A stretch of DNA of 47,899 nt, taken from assembly GCF_000720455.1 (NCBI RefSeq), contig NZ_JOAK01000039.1, positions 1-47,899 of the forward strand, written 5' to 3'. A model generated the notes under the pieces. That model was given only the letters and a program-made list of their open reading frames with translations, was not told the origin of the DNA and did no database searches. Positions 1-7,747 of the stretch are shown here, in pieces. Both the position numbers and the translations under genes were made by a program. The stretch is from Streptomyces virginiae. Lineage in GTDB: Bacteria; Actinomycetota; Actinomycetes; Streptomycetales; Streptomycetaceae. Numbering within the stretch: the first letter of the stretch is position 1; each line of letters begins with the position of its first letter.

Positions 1-23
1 GCGTTCGAGCGGTCTCGGTCGTA

Positions 24-197
24 CCCGGTGGTCGCGCGCTCGTCCTGCGGGGACACCCCACCCCGTCCCCCCTCCCCTCCACCCGCGAAGCCGCAGGCGG
101 GCCGGAGACCCCAACGGGATCCCGGATTGCTGCCGGAGCGGGCGGTGGGGTGGGGACACGTAGGAGGGTCCCCGCAGGACGAGGCGCGACCACCGGG
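24..197. repeat. 30-bp near-perfect inverted repeat, arms 24-54 and 168-197
   Basis: The left arm begins CCCGGTGGTCGCGC and ends CTGCGGGGAC; the reverse complement of 168-197 is the same string apart from a single extra G in the left arm. The arms enclose about 113 bases of GC-rich sequence without a believable coding frame. No transposase is nearby, so calling it a mobile element is not justified; it could be a large cruciform, a terminator-like structure for an upstream gene outside the window, or a relic of a duplication. Confidence 0.75.
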
Positions 198-267
198 CAC
201 AGCCGCGAGGTGCCCGAACGCGCCGAGCCGAGGAGATCCTCCTGCGGGGCACCGCCCCACACCGGCA

Positions 268-490
268 CACCGGCAAGCACCCCGACGGGCCCGGGCCGTA
301 CACCGCCGAGCAAGCCCGGGCACCGGCAAGCACCCCGACGGGCCCGGGCGGTACACCGCCGAGCAAGCCCGGGCACCGGCAAGCACCCCGACGGGCCCGG
401 GCGGTACACCGCCGAGCAAGCCCGCAGGGCACCGGCAAGCACCCCGACGGGCCCGGGCGGTACACCGCCGAGCAAGCCCGCAGGGCACCC
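268..490. repeat. Tandem array of a 53/56-bp unit, about four copies
   Basis: The string CGGCAAGCACCCCGACGGGC starts at 271, 324, 377 and 433, giving periods of 53, 53 and 56; a partial fifth copy ends near 490. Each unit holds an inverted repeat GGCGGT-AC-ACCGCC (the first copy is altered to GGCCGT), set inside a wider CGGGC/GCCCG pair. Because 53 is not a multiple of three the frame rotates in each copy, so the long open frames here (28-516 and 150-656) are artefacts of composition. The array ends seven bases from the putative -10 of the kinase gene at 509. The first 508 bases hold no gene that I can support. Confidence 0.9.
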
Positions 491-496
491 AGGGCA

Positions 497-502
497 TACG
501 TT
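497..502 (+). promoter_or_regulatory. -10-like hexamer TACGTT for a leaderless mRNA
   Basis: TACGTT is followed by six bases and then ATG at 509. This spacing fits a Streptomyces leaderless transcript. Any -35 would have to lie in or at the edge of the tandem array. Confidence 0.45.
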
Positions 503-508
503 CGGGGG

Positions 509-1414
509 ATGGTTGACATCACCGAGATTCCGGACGGGCTGGTCGAGGCGCAGGTCGGGTTCAACGGGGACGCCGGGCGGGAGTTCATCGCGGCGTTGCC
601 CGGGCGGGCCGCGGAGTTCCTGGAGCGGTGGCGACTGCGGCGCTGCGGGCCCGTGATGCACGGGGTGACGGCCCTGGTGGTGCCGGTGGAGCGGGCCGAC
701 GGCGGTGCGGCCGTGTTGAAGCTGGTGTCGCTGGACGAGGAGTGCGTGGGGGAGCCGGTCGCGCTGCGCGCCTGGGACGGGGACGGCTGCGTACGGCTGC
801 TGGAGCACGACGCGGCCACGGGCACGCTGCTGCTGGAACGGCTGGACGGGGAGCGGGACCTGGCGGAGCTCGCGCGGCGGGACGCGCGGCAGGCGGTGCG
901 GGTGGTGGGGGAGTTGCTGGCGCGGCTGACGGCGGTGCCCGCTCCGGCCGGGCTGCGCGGGCTCGGGGACATGGCCGCGGGGATGCTGGCCGACGTACCC
1001 CAGGCGGTGGGGCGGCTGGTGGACGAGCGGGACCGGCGGCTGCTGCGGGACTGCGCGGCGGCGGTCGCGGACGTGGCGGGCGAGCCCGGGGACCGGTTGC
1101 TGCACTGGGACCTGCACTACGGGAACGTGCTGGCGGGCGGCCGTGAGCCGTGGCTGGCGATCGATCCGAAGCCGCTGGCCGGTGATCCGGGATTCGACCT
1201 GATGCCGGCGATCGTCAACAACTTCCGTGTGGAGGAAGTGCGGTGGCGGTTCGACCTGTTGACGGAGGCGGTCGGAGCGGACCGGGGGCGGGCGCGGGCG
1301 TGGACGCTGGGCCGGGTGTTGCAGAACTGTCTGTGGGACGTGGAGGACGGCGAGGAGCGGCTGGACGGGGAGCAGTCCGCGGTCGCGGAAGCGCTGCTTA
1401 GGCTGCGGGCATGA
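509..1414 (+). CDS. Aminoglycoside/hydroxyurea phosphotransferase, APH(6) family
   Basis: Predicted cytoplasmic ATP-dependent small-molecule kinase of 301 residues, a usual length for the APH(6)/hydroxyurea kinase family (StrB-like streptomycin 6-kinases). The N-lobe has the VLKLV strand with its lysine near residue 70; the catalytic loop reads HWDLHYGNVL with Asp201, and the metal site AIDPK with Asp219, followed by GDPGFDLMP. ATG 509 is preferred because a -10-like TACGTT sits six bases upstream. The stop overlaps the next gene in ATGA, so the two are translationally coupled. The true substrate is unknown; many chromosomal members in Streptomyces have no proven resistance role. Confidence 0.88.
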   Translation: MVDITEIPDGLVEAQVGFNGDAGREFIAALPGRAAEFLERWRLRRCGPVMHGVTALVVPVERADGGAAVLKLVSLDEECVGEPVALRAWDGDGCVRLLEHDAATGTLLLERLDGERDLAELARRDARQAVRVVGELLARLTAVPAPAGLRGLGDMAAGMLADVPQAVGRLVDERDRRLLRDCAAAVADVAGEPGDRLLHWDLHYGNVLAGGREPWLAIDPKPLAGDPGFDLMPAIVNNFRVEEVRWRFDLLTEAVGADRGRARAWTLGRVLQNCLWDVEDGEERLDGEQSAVAEALLRLRA

Positions 1415-1887
1415 TCCGTAGCGCTGAAGTGGCCGATGTCCCCGTCATCCACGCGATGATCCGTGAGCTCGCCGAGTACGAGAAGGTGCCGCACGAGGCG
1501 CGCGCCACCGAGGAGCAGTTGCGGGAGGCGCTGTTCGGGGCGCGTCCGGCGGTGTTCGCGCACGTGGCGGAGACGGCGGAGGGGGAGGTCGTCGGGTTCG
1601 CGGTGTGGTTCCTCTCGTTCTCGACGTGGCGCGGGGTGCACGGCATCTATCTGGAGGACCTGTACGTACGGCCGGGCGTGCGCGGCGGCGGGTACGGCAA
1701 GGCGCTGCTGGCGGAGCTGGCGCGTACGTGTGTCGAGCGCGGCTACGAGCGGCTGGAGTGGTCGGTCCTGAAGTGGAACGCGCCGACGATCGCCTTCTAC
1801 GAGGCCTTGGGCGCCCGCCCGCAGGAGGAGTGGGACGTGTACCGCCTGACGGACGGTGCGCTGGCGGAGCTGGGCCGGGAGGCGTAG
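1411..1887 (+). CDS. GNAT family N-acetyltransferase (diamine acetyltransferase-like)
   Basis: 158 residues, a complete single GNAT domain. The beta-strand LEDLYVRPGVRGGGYGKALL (about 81-100) contains the acetyl-CoA pyrophosphate loop (R-x-x-G-x-G/A pattern RGGGYG), and the C-terminal NAPTIAFYEALGARP is the usual motif B. The N-terminus (AMIRELAEYEK...) and overall layout resemble spermidine/spermine or thialysine acetyltransferases. The start overlaps the kinase stop by four bases (ATGA), so both probably come from one mRNA. The acceptor amine cannot be told from sequence. Confidence 0.88.
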   Translation: MIRSAEVADVPVIHAMIRELAEYEKVPHEARATEEQLREALFGARPAVFAHVAETAEGEVVGFAVWFLSFSTWRGVHGIYLEDLYVRPGVRGGGYGKALLAELARTCVERGYERLEWSVLKWNAPTIAFYEALGARPQEEWDVYRLTDGALAELGREA

Positions 1888-1928
1888 CCGGGCAGAGTCG
1901 CCATTACGCCGTCGCGCCCCTTCTGCGT

Positions 1929-1946
1929 ATAGTCCGAATGGGCTAT
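1929..1946. promoter_or_regulatory. Imperfect inverted repeat in a locally AT-rich promoter region
   Basis: ATAGTCC-gaat-GGGCTAT, 7-bp arms with one mismatch, 53 bases before the small gene at 1999 and in an unusually AT-rich patch (1915-1975). It includes TATAGT, which could act as a -10. Likely an operator/promoter, regulator unknown. Confidence 0.4.
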
Positions 1947-1998
1947 CTTCATGTAGTCACAACTGGCTTGCTGTGCAGTGTGGTTGAGGTGGTGGCGC

Positions 1999-2202
1999 GT
2001 GCCGCCGATCGGCAAGGAATCGTCCCGTTGGCTGGTTGACCTTCCGGAGCGTGCCGTGTCCGAGATCGAGTCGAAGAAGCCGTTCCTGGAGCTGCGTGCG
2101 GGAGGGTTCCACCTCGTGGTGCAGAAGCCGCCCGTGCGCCTGATGAGCGTGTTGGTCGCGGTCGGCTGCTCAGGCTTCACCGCGTGGTGGACGTCCCGAT
2201 GA
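1999..2202 (+). CDS. Small hypothetical protein with C-terminal membrane segment
   Basis: 67 residues from GTG 1999, chosen because GAGGTGG lies about seven bases upstream; an earlier GTG at 1978 would add seven residues without a better ribosome site. The body (PERAVSEIESKKPFLELRAGGFHL) is charged, and the C-terminus LMSVLVAVGCSGFTAWWTSR is hydrophobic and may be a short membrane anchor. Composition and codon usage look genuine, and the preceding AT-rich region has a palindrome, so I think it is a real small gene of the kind found in Streptomyces. No family was recognised and no function is proposed. Confidence 0.6.
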   Translation: MPPIGKESSRWLVDLPERAVSEIESKKPFLELRAGGFHLVVQKPPVRLMSVLVAVGCSGFTAWWTSR

Positions 2203-2221
2203 CCGCGCCCGCCCCGCCGGG

Positions 2222-3232
2222 TCACGGTTCCAGGACGACCTTGCCGGTGGTGGCGCGGTTTTCCAGGTCGCGGTGGGCGGTGGCGGCTTCGGCGAGCGGG
2301 TAGCGGGTCACGGCGGGCCGGAGCCGGCCGGCGGCGGCCTCGGCGAGGGCGCGGGTCTCCAGGAGGCGCAGGGGGTCGTCGCCGCCGGCCCGTTGGAGCA
2401 TGGCCGGGCCGAGTACGCCCTGGGTGGTGATGCCGCGGGCGGTGAGGTCGGCGCGTTCGGTGTCGGTGAGGTCGAGGGGGCCGCCGGACCAGCCGAAGAC
2501 GAGGTGCAGTGCGCCGGGGGCGAGCAGGCCGAGGGTGGTGCGGGCGGTGTCCCCGCCGACGGAGTCGAAGAGGACCGTCGCTCCGCCGGGGTGGTGGGCG
2601 CGGACGGCTTCGGGCCAGGCGGGATCGGTGTAGTCGAGGGCGAGGTCGGCGCCGTTCGCGGCGGCCCGGGCGGTCTTGGCGGGTCCGCCGGCGAGGGCGA
2701 TCACGGTGGCGCCGGCGTTCTTCGCGTACTGGACGAGCAGCGTGCCGATGCCGCCGGCGGCGGCGGGTACGAGGGCGACGGAGCCGGGTCCGAGGTCGGC
2801 GAACTGGAGGATCCCGAGGGTGGTGCGGCCGGTGCCGATCATGGCGACGGCCCGGGCGGGGTCGAGGCCGTCCGGTACGGGGTGCAGCCGGTGGGCGTCG
2901 GCGACGGCGTACTCGGCGTAGCCGCCGGGGGCGAAGCCGAGGTGGACGACGACGTCGCGGCCGAGCCAGCCGGGGTCGGTGCCGGGGCCGAGGGCGTCGA
3001 CGGTGCCGGCGACTTCGCGGCCGGGGACGGTGGGCAGTTCGGGGAGCGGGGCGGGCGGGCCCTGGACGCCGCGGCGGAGGCTGGTGTCGAGGAGGTGCAC
3101 CCCGGCGGCGGCCACGGCGATGCGGACCTGGCCGGCGGCGGGGGCGGGGCGGGCGGTGCGCTCGTAGGTGAGGTTCTCGGCGGGGCCGAAGGCATGGAGG
3201 CGGACGGCGTTCATGGTCGTGGGCATGGGCAT
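2222..3232 (-). CDS. Zinc-type alcohol dehydrogenase/quinone oxidoreductase (MDR family)
   Basis: 336 residues, typical for NADPH-dependent quinone oxidoreductases. N-terminal GroES-like domain with VPGREVAGTVDALG (about 69-82), then a Rossmann fold with the nucleotide loop AAAGGIGTLLVQYAKNAGA (about 157-175); the structural zinc cysteines are absent, as in the QOR branch. Start ATG 3232 is favoured because the MerR-type promoter upstream would place the first transcribed base at or next to it; in-frame ATG 3214 (MNAVRLHAFG) is the alternative. Likely reduces quinones or similar electrophiles under redox-agent control. The divergent neighbour encodes a pentapeptide-repeat protein. Confidence 0.9.
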   Translation of the reverse strand: MPMPTTMNAVRLHAFGPAENLTYERTARPAPAAGQVRIAVAAAGVHLLDTSLRRGVQGPPAPLPELPTVPGREVAGTVDALGPGTDPGWLGRDVVVHLGFAPGGYAEYAVADAHRLHPVPDGLDPARAVAMIGTGRTTLGILQFADLGPGSVALVPAAAGGIGTLLVQYAKNAGATVIALAGGPAKTARAAANGADLALDYTDPAWPEAVRAHHPGGATVLFDSVGGDTARTTLGLLAPGALHLVFGWSGGPLDLTDTERADLTARGITTQGVLGPAMLQRAGGDDPLRLLETRALAEAAAGRLRPAVTRYPLAEAATAHRDLENRATTGKVVLEP

Positions 3233-3238
3233 GGGCCC

Positions 3239-3269
3239 AGGCTGCGACCTCGACCTCGGTTGAGGTCAA
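3239..3269 (-). promoter_or_regulatory. MerR/SoxR-type promoter with 19-bp spacer and palindromic operator
   Basis: Reading the minus strand: TTGACC (-35), a 19-bp spacer, CAGCCT (-10), then six bases to ATG 3232. The spacer holds a dyad CCTCAAC-cgag-GTCGAGG (one mismatch). Over-long 19-bp spacers filled by a CCTCAA.../...GAGG dyad are the hallmark of MerR-family activators such as SoxR. The regulator gene itself is not in the window. Confidence 0.75.
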
Positions 3270-3310
3270 GAGCGCGGGCTGTTGTCAGTGCGGTCGGTCA
3301 CGATGGGGGC

Positions 3311-3985
3311 ATGGTGCGAAACGGTCGGCAACAGTCGGTGAAGGTGGCGCGGAGGCCGGAGCTGCGGCTGCCGGACCTGACGGCCTGGGAGGGGCTGGAG
3401 CTGGAGCCCGACGGGGACTACGACGGGCTGGAGTTCGCGGACCTGGACCTGGCGGGGCAGGAGGGGGCCGGCGCCCGGTTCATGGACTGCGCCGTGCGGC
3501 GCTGCGCTCTGGACGAGGCGGGGCTGGCGAAGGCGCGGATCCTGGATTCGGTGCTGGAGGGGGTCCGGGGGGTGGGGACCGACCTGTCGGGGGCCTCGCT
3601 GCGGGACGTGGAGCTGGTGGACGCCCGTCTGGGCGGGGTGCAGCTGCACGGGGCCGGGCTGGAGCGGGTGGTGGTCCGGGGCGGCAAGATCGATTACCTG
3701 AACCTGCGGAAGGCGCGGCTGCGGGACGTGGTCTTCGAGGGGTGTGTGCTCGTGGAGCCGGACTTCGCGGGCGCGGTGCTGGAGCGGGTGGAGTTCCGGG
3801 ACTGCGCGCTGCGGGGGGTGGACTTCTCCGGGGTCCGGATGGCGGATGTGGATCTGCGGGAGGCCGCCGTACTGGAGATCGCACGGGGGGTGGACGCGCT
3901 GGCCGGGGCGGTGATCAGCCCGGCGCAGCTGTTCGATCTGGCCCCGGCGCTCGCTTCCCAGCTGGGGGTGCGGGTCGTGCCGTAG
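3311..3985 (+). CDS. Pentapeptide-repeat protein
   Basis: 224 residues starting at ATG 3311 (MVRNGRQQSV); the frame is open far upstream but only this start gives a protein with family character. From about residue 35 the sequence follows the A(D/N)Lxx five-residue periodicity: GLEFADLDLAGQE, GTDLSGASLRDVELVDARL, LNLRKARLRDVVFEG, GVDFSGVRMADVDLREA. Such proteins fold as a right-handed quadrilateral beta helix; some mimic DNA and protect gyrase, most are uncharacterised. It is divergent from the quinone oxidoreductase with about 80 bases between the starts, so the MerR-type site may affect it as well. No signal peptide or membrane segment. Confidence 0.85.
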   Translation: MVRNGRQQSVKVARRPELRLPDLTAWEGLELEPDGDYDGLEFADLDLAGQEGAGARFMDCAVRRCALDEAGLAKARILDSVLEGVRGVGTDLSGASLRDVELVDARLGGVQLHGAGLERVVVRGGKIDYLNLRKARLRDVVFEGCVLVEPDFAGAVLERVEFRDCALRGVDFSGVRMADVDLREAAVLEIARGVDALAGAVISPAQLFDLAPALASQLGVRVVP

Positions 3986-4020
3986 CCGTAGCCGGAGTCC
4001 GGGTGCGGCGCCGTGGCCCC

Positions 4021-4054
4021 CGGGCCCCCGCGCTCGAACGCCGGCGGGGCTGGG
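4021..4054. repeat. Dispersed GC-rich intergenic repeat, copy 1
   Basis: Contains CGCTCGAACGCCGGCGGGGC. The same core recurs near 7645, 21352, 42450, 42615 and 47830 (reverse), always between genes. It lies directly after the pentapeptide gene and before the glycosidase. Confidence 0.75.
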
Positions 4055-4172
4055 TGGGCGGGACGGCTGCGGCGAATGGCCGAGTGTCCGCATCGTCGGC
4101 GGGGCGGTTTGCCGGGTGAGGTGCCTAAGGTCACAGGCAGGCACACCGGTGCACGAGGTCTGTGGAGGTGTC

Positions 4173-5192
4173 ATGTCCCACCGGAGCCGCCGGATCCGAT
4201 GGCTGGTCGGAGCCTGCGTCACCACGGTCGCCGTCGCGCTGCTCCTCGTGGTGGGCGGCCCCGGCGCGCGGCCGCCGCGGGCCGGGTCCGGGGGCGGCGC
4301 GGGGACCGGGACCGGGTCCGGCGGGACGGCTGTCGGCGCCTACCTCCACTACGGCTCGCCCGGCGTCGAGCGGATGGAGGAACTCTCGCGCTGGCTCGGC
4401 GGTACCGAGCTGCGCGCAGGGCACACCTATCTGCCCGGCGACACCTGGGCGAACATCGAGGGGGCGCCGGATTCCCTGCGCACGTGGGCGCGGTGGCGCA
4501 ACGAGAGGGCCGATCGGCTGTTCGTCCTGAACGTGCCCATGCAGGAACACAACGAGGCCGGTGTCCCCGACGCCCGGGTCGCTGAGCTGATCCGCTCCGG
4601 CGCCCGGGGAGCGAACGACGACCACTTCCGGCGGTTGGCCGGGCGGCTGGTCGACCTGGGCGTGCCGGACACGGTGATCGTGCTCGGCTGGGAGATGAAC
4701 GGCTTCGACTACACCCACCGTTGCCGTCCCGATCCGGAGAACTGGAAGGCGTACTGGCGGCGCATCGTGGCCGCCATGCGTTCGGTGCCGGGACAGCGGT
4801 TCCGTTTCGATTTCGCGCCCAACCGCGGGAGTGACGCGATCGCCTGGACGAGCTGTTATCCCGGTGACGACGTGGTGGACATCGTCGGCATGGATTCCTA
4901 CGACCAGGAGCCCGGCCGTACCTTCGACGAGCAGGTCACGCAGCCCTACGGACTGCGCCGGCAGGTCGATTTCGCCAAGGCGCACGGCAAGAGGATCTCG
5001 TACCCCGAGTGGGGGCTGTTCCGGCACGGCGACAATCCCGAGTACGTGCGGGGCATGCTGGCCTGGTTCGCCGAGCACGAGCCGCTGTACCACAGCATCA
5101 CCGACTACTGCCCGCACGGCGTGTGGCAGTGCGGGCAGAACCCGCGCTCGACGCAGGTGTTCCGGGAGTTCCTGTCCGGCGGACGGGGCTGA
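4173..5192 (+). CDS. Secreted glycoside hydrolase, GH26-like (beta-mannanase family)
   Basis: 339 residues from ATG 4173, which follows GGAGGTG at 4164-4170. Residues 1-30 are a basic start plus hydrophobic stretch (WLVGACVTTVAVALLLVVGG), a signal peptide or membrane anchor, then a Gly/Arg-rich linker and a single catalytic TIM barrel. The two glutamates of clan GH-A are visible: Glu174 in LGWEMNG (acid/base) and Glu279 in SYPEWGL (nucleophile). GH26 enzymes mostly hydrolyse beta-1,4-mannans, but other beta-glucan activities occur and the substrate is not proven. The cysteine-bearing C-terminus (YCPHGVWQCGQNP) may hold a disulfide. No binding module is attached. Confidence 0.82.
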   Translation: MSHRSRRIRWLVGACVTTVAVALLLVVGGPGARPPRAGSGGGAGTGTGSGGTAVGAYLHYGSPGVERMEELSRWLGGTELRAGHTYLPGDTWANIEGAPDSLRTWARWRNERADRLFVLNVPMQEHNEAGVPDARVAELIRSGARGANDDHFRRLAGRLVDLGVPDTVIVLGWEMNGFDYTHRCRPDPENWKAYWRRIVAAMRSVPGQRFRFDFAPNRGSDAIAWTSCYPGDDVVDIVGMDSYDQEPGRTFDEQVTQPYGLRRQVDFAKAHGKRISYPEWGLFRHGDNPEYVRGMLAWFAEHEPLYHSITDYCPHGVWQCGQNPRSTQVFREFLSGGRG

Positions 5193-5204
5193 CTGCCGCT
5201 TCCG

Positions 5205-5732
5205 TCAGGCGGGGACGCGGGGGAAGCGGGCCTGGAGGGTCCAGATGGCCGGGTTGTCGGCGAGGCCGTCGTGCATGTCGATCAGGTCCGCGATCACGTC
5301 GTGCAGGAAGTCGCGGGCTTCGCGGCGCAGCAGCCGGTGGCTGAAGGTCAGCGGGGCCTCTTCGGCCGGCATCCAGTCGGCCTCCACGTCGACCCAGCCG
5401 AAGCGGCGCTCGAAGAGCATGCGGTCCGTGGACTCGGTGAAGTCGATCTCGGCGTACTGGCGGTTGGCGGACCGGTTGCCGCGCGGGTCCCGGTCGAGCT
5501 GCTCGACGATGTCGCACAGGGCCCAGGCGAAGTCCAGGACGGGCACCCATCCCCAGGCTGTGGACACTTCCCGGTCCGAGTTGGTGTCGGCGAGGTAGAC
5601 GTCCCCGCAGAACAGGTCGTGGCGCAGCGTGTGGACGTCCGCCGACCGGTAGTCGGTCTGCGGGGGGTCGGGGAAGCGCCGGGAGAGGGAGTAGCCGATG
5701 TCGAGCACGTACCCGATGGTGTCACGGGTCAC
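5205..5732 (-). CDS. Conserved hypothetical protein
   Basis: 175 residues with GTG start at 5732, preceded by GGGGAG about eight bases upstream. Soluble, acidic and tryptophan-rich (STAWGWVPVLDFAWALCDIV, FGWVDVEADWMPAEE); ends with a likely helical segment (REARDFLHDVIADLIDMHD). No catalytic motif, signal or membrane segment. It converges on the glycosidase and is tandem with, but 50 bases upstream of, nothing obviously related (the next minus-strand gene lies at higher coordinates). Looks like a single-domain protein of unknown function found in Streptomyces. Confidence 0.72.
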   Translation of the reverse strand: MTRDTIGYVLDIGYSLSRRFPDPPQTDYRSADVHTLRHDLFCGDVYLADTNSDREVSTAWGWVPVLDFAWALCDIVEQLDRDPRGNRSANRQYAEIDFTESTDRMLFERRFGWVDVEADWMPAEEAPLTFSHRLLRREARDFLHDVIADLIDMHDGLADNPAIWTLQARFPRVPA

Positions 5733-5783
5733 CGAGGCTCCCCACCCCGGACCGGGTGGGAGGGGCGCGTCAGGAGGGGCGGC

Positions 5784-6407
5784 TCAGGAGGGCAGGAGGC
5801 GTTGTTCCTTCGCGACGGAGACGGCGCCGGCGCGGGTGTCGACGCCGAGCTTGTCGTAGATGCGCCCCAGGTGGGTCTTGACGGTGGCCTCGCTGATGAA
5901 CAGGGCGCGGGCGATGTCGCGGTTGCCGAGGCCGCGTGCGAGCTGTCCGAGGATGTCGAGCTCGCGGTCGGTGAGGGTGGGGCGGCTGCCGCGCATGTGG
6001 GCCATCACGCGGCTCGCGACCGGCGCGGAGAGGGTGGTGCGGCCCTGGGCGGCCGAGTGGATCGCGGCGAAGAGCTCCTCGGGGCGTTCCGCCTTCAGGA
6101 GGTAGCCGGTGGCGCCCGCGCCGATGGCCCGGGTGATGTCCGCGTCCGTGTCGTAGGTGGTCAGGACGAGGACGTGCGGGGGCTGCGGGAGCGCGGTGAT
6201 GCGGCGGGTGGCCTCGACGCCGTCGATGCCCTCGCCGAGCTGGAGGTCCATGAGGACCACGTCGGGGTGCAGCTTGGCGGCCAGGGCGACGGCCTCCTCG
6301 CCGCTGCCCGCCTCGCCGAGGACCTCGATGTCGCCTTCGCTGCCGAGGAGCGCCAGCAGACCGGCGCGGACCACCACGTGGTCGTCGCAGAGCAGGATCG
6401 TCGTCAT
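5784..6407 (-). CDS. senR: LuxR/NarL-family response regulator of the HbpS-SenS-SenR system
   Basis: 207 residues. Receiver domain 1-120 with acidic pair Asp8-Asp9, phospho-acceptor Asp54 (VVLMDLQLGEG) and the conserved lysine in GYLLKAERPEEL; LuxR helix-turn-helix at about 142-200 (LTDRELDILGQLARGLGNRD...ATVKTHLGRIYDKLGV). ATG 6407 overlaps the kinase stop by four bases (ATGA), so senS-senR form one operon. The pair is divergent from hbpS, the arrangement I know for the SenS/SenR system of Streptomyces reticuli, where SenR controls redox-related genes. The name rests on this layout plus HbpS identity. Confidence 0.87.
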   Translation of the reverse strand: MTTILLCDDHVVVRAGLLALLGSEGDIEVLGEAGSGEEAVALAAKLHPDVVLMDLQLGEGIDGVEATRRITALPQPPHVLVLTTYDTDADITRAIGAGATGYLLKAERPEELFAAIHSAAQGRTTLSAPVASRVMAHMRGSRPTLTDRELDILGQLARGLGNRDIARALFISEATVKTHLGRIYDKLGVDTRAGAVSVAKEQRLLPS

Positions 6408-7567
6408 GGAGCGGGCTCCAGGGGGATGGCCGCGGAGAGGACGGTGCCCTCGCCCGGCGTGGATTCGATGGTCAGGGTGCCGCCCAGCTGGCGGACGCGG
6501 GCCCGCATCGCCGGGAGGCCGTGTCCGCGGCCGTCGGCGTCGGTGCGGGGTTCGCTGAAGCCGTGGCCGTCGTCGGCGATGTCGAGCACGACCTGGTCGC
6601 CGAGGAAGCTGAGGGTGAGTGCGGCCGTACGGGCGCCGGAGTGTTCCCGGACGTTGGCGAGGGCGCCCTGGGCTATGCGCAGCAGGGCGGACTGGACGCG
6701 GTCCGGGAGGGGGGCCTCGGCGCCTTCGAGGTGGAAGCGGACCTCGATGTCGGGGCCGGCGTCGAGGGCGCGCAGGGCGTCGGCGAGGCCGGCGCCGTCG
6801 GCGAGCTCGGACGGGGCCAGGTCGTGGACCAGTCGGCGGGCCTCGGCGAGGCCGTGTGCGGCGATGCCGGTGGCGGTGCGGACGTGCGCGCGGGCGGTGG
6901 CGGGGTCGGTGTCCCAGGTGCGGTCGGCGGCCTGGAGCAGCATCTGCTGGCTGGAGAGGTTCTGCGCGAGGGTGTCGTGGATCTCCATGGAGAGCCGCTG
7001 GCGTTCCGCGAGGGTGCCTTCGCGGCGCTCGGTGGCGGCCAGCTCCCGGCGGGTCCGGATCAGGTCGTCGATCAGCGCGCGCTGGGCCTGGGCCTGGCGT
7101 TCCATGTGGACGAAGACGGCGGTGGCGAGTGCGGCGACGGCGGGCGGCGCGAGGAGCAGGTTGGGGTCGAAGGACTTGGACAGCTGGAGCTGGGCGGTCA
7201 CGACGAAGGCGGTGAGGAGGGCCACGAGGACGATCGCGGCGCGCGGGGGGAGGGTGCGCAGGGCGGTGAAGAACAGGGGTACGGCGCACCAGGCGAAGCT
7301 CGGCGCGAGGACGACCAGGACCACCCAGGTCGTGACGACCAGGCCGAGCCAGAGGAGGCGGCGGCGGGTGGGGGCGGCGCCGAGGGCGGGGCCGAGTACG
7401 TAGAGCAGGGCCAGGGTGATGCTGAGGGCGAGGACCCAGGGGGTGCGGGGTTCGCCCGGGTGGCGCAGCAGGAAGCGGGCCACGGAGGCGCCGAGGAGGA
7501 GGAAGAAGGCGGTGTGCGCGACCGTCGCGAGGGTTCGGGTGTCCGGCCTGATCGCGGGGTGACTCAC
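6404..7567 (-). CDS. senS: Membrane sensor histidine kinase SenS (NarL-type partner of HbpS)
   Basis: 387 residues from GTG 7567, chosen because CAGGAG lies seven to eight bases upstream; ATG 7600 is possible but lacks a site. Five to six hydrophobic segments occupy residues 14-155, with almost no large extracellular domain, then a coiled-coil/dimerisation helix with the HisKA_3 motif ERQRLSMEIHDTLAQNL, His197, and a C-terminal ATPase (DIADDGHGF, GLPAMRARVRQLGG). In the known system extracellular HbpS acts on SenS under haem/iron or oxidative stress; the small loops here fit a kinase that needs an accessory sensor. Confidence 0.88.
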   Translation of the reverse strand: MSHPAIRPDTRTLATVAHTAFFLLLGASVARFLLRHPGEPRTPWVLALSITLALLYVLGPALGAAPTRRRLLWLGLVVTTWVVLVVLAPSFAWCAVPLFFTALRTLPPRAAIVLVALLTAFVVTAQLQLSKSFDPNLLLAPPAVAALATAVFVHMERQAQAQRALIDDLIRTRRELAATERREGTLAERQRLSMEIHDTLAQNLSSQQMLLQAADRTWDTDPATARAHVRTATGIAAHGLAEARRLVHDLAPSELADGAGLADALRALDAGPDIEVRFHLEGAEAPLPDRVQSALLRIAQGALANVREHSGARTAALTLSFLGDQVVLDIADDGHGFSEPRTDADGRGHGLPAMRARVRQLGGTLTIESTPGEGTVLSAAIPLEPAP

Positions 7568-7622
7568 CGGGTGCTCCTGGTGTGCGGGGGTTGCGTCCAT
7601 TGTCGCCTGCGGCGGTGTTGCC

Positions 7623-7668
7623 GGGGCTCCGCCCCGGACCCCGCGCCTCGATCGCCGACGGGTCTGGA
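7623..7668. repeat. Dispersed GC-rich intergenic repeat, copy 2
   Basis: Begins GGGGCTCCGCCCC (a 5-bp stem hairpin) and continues with GCGCCTCGATCGCCGACGGG, a diverged version of the core found in the other copies. Confidence 0.75.
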
Positions 7669-7747
7669 ACGGTGCCGACGGGGCCGGATCGCGCCGGGTC
7701 TGACCAGCAAATACCGCGCCGGAGGCGAAGCGCATCGGCCGATCGGT

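Noticed and set aside
52..70. 19-bp match gacaccccaccccgtcccc also at 47778-47796, near both window ends
   Set aside because: C-rich low-complexity sequence; two distant chance-prone copies do not support a mobile element or attachment site.
28..656. Long open frames across the 53-bp repeats
   Set aside because: The period is not a multiple of three, so the same DNA is read in three frames; low-complexity Pro/Arg product, no start signals.
1797..3269. 490-residue minus-strand frame
   Set aside because: Arg/Pro-rich mirror of the quinone oxidoreductase gene in another frame; overlaps two better genes.
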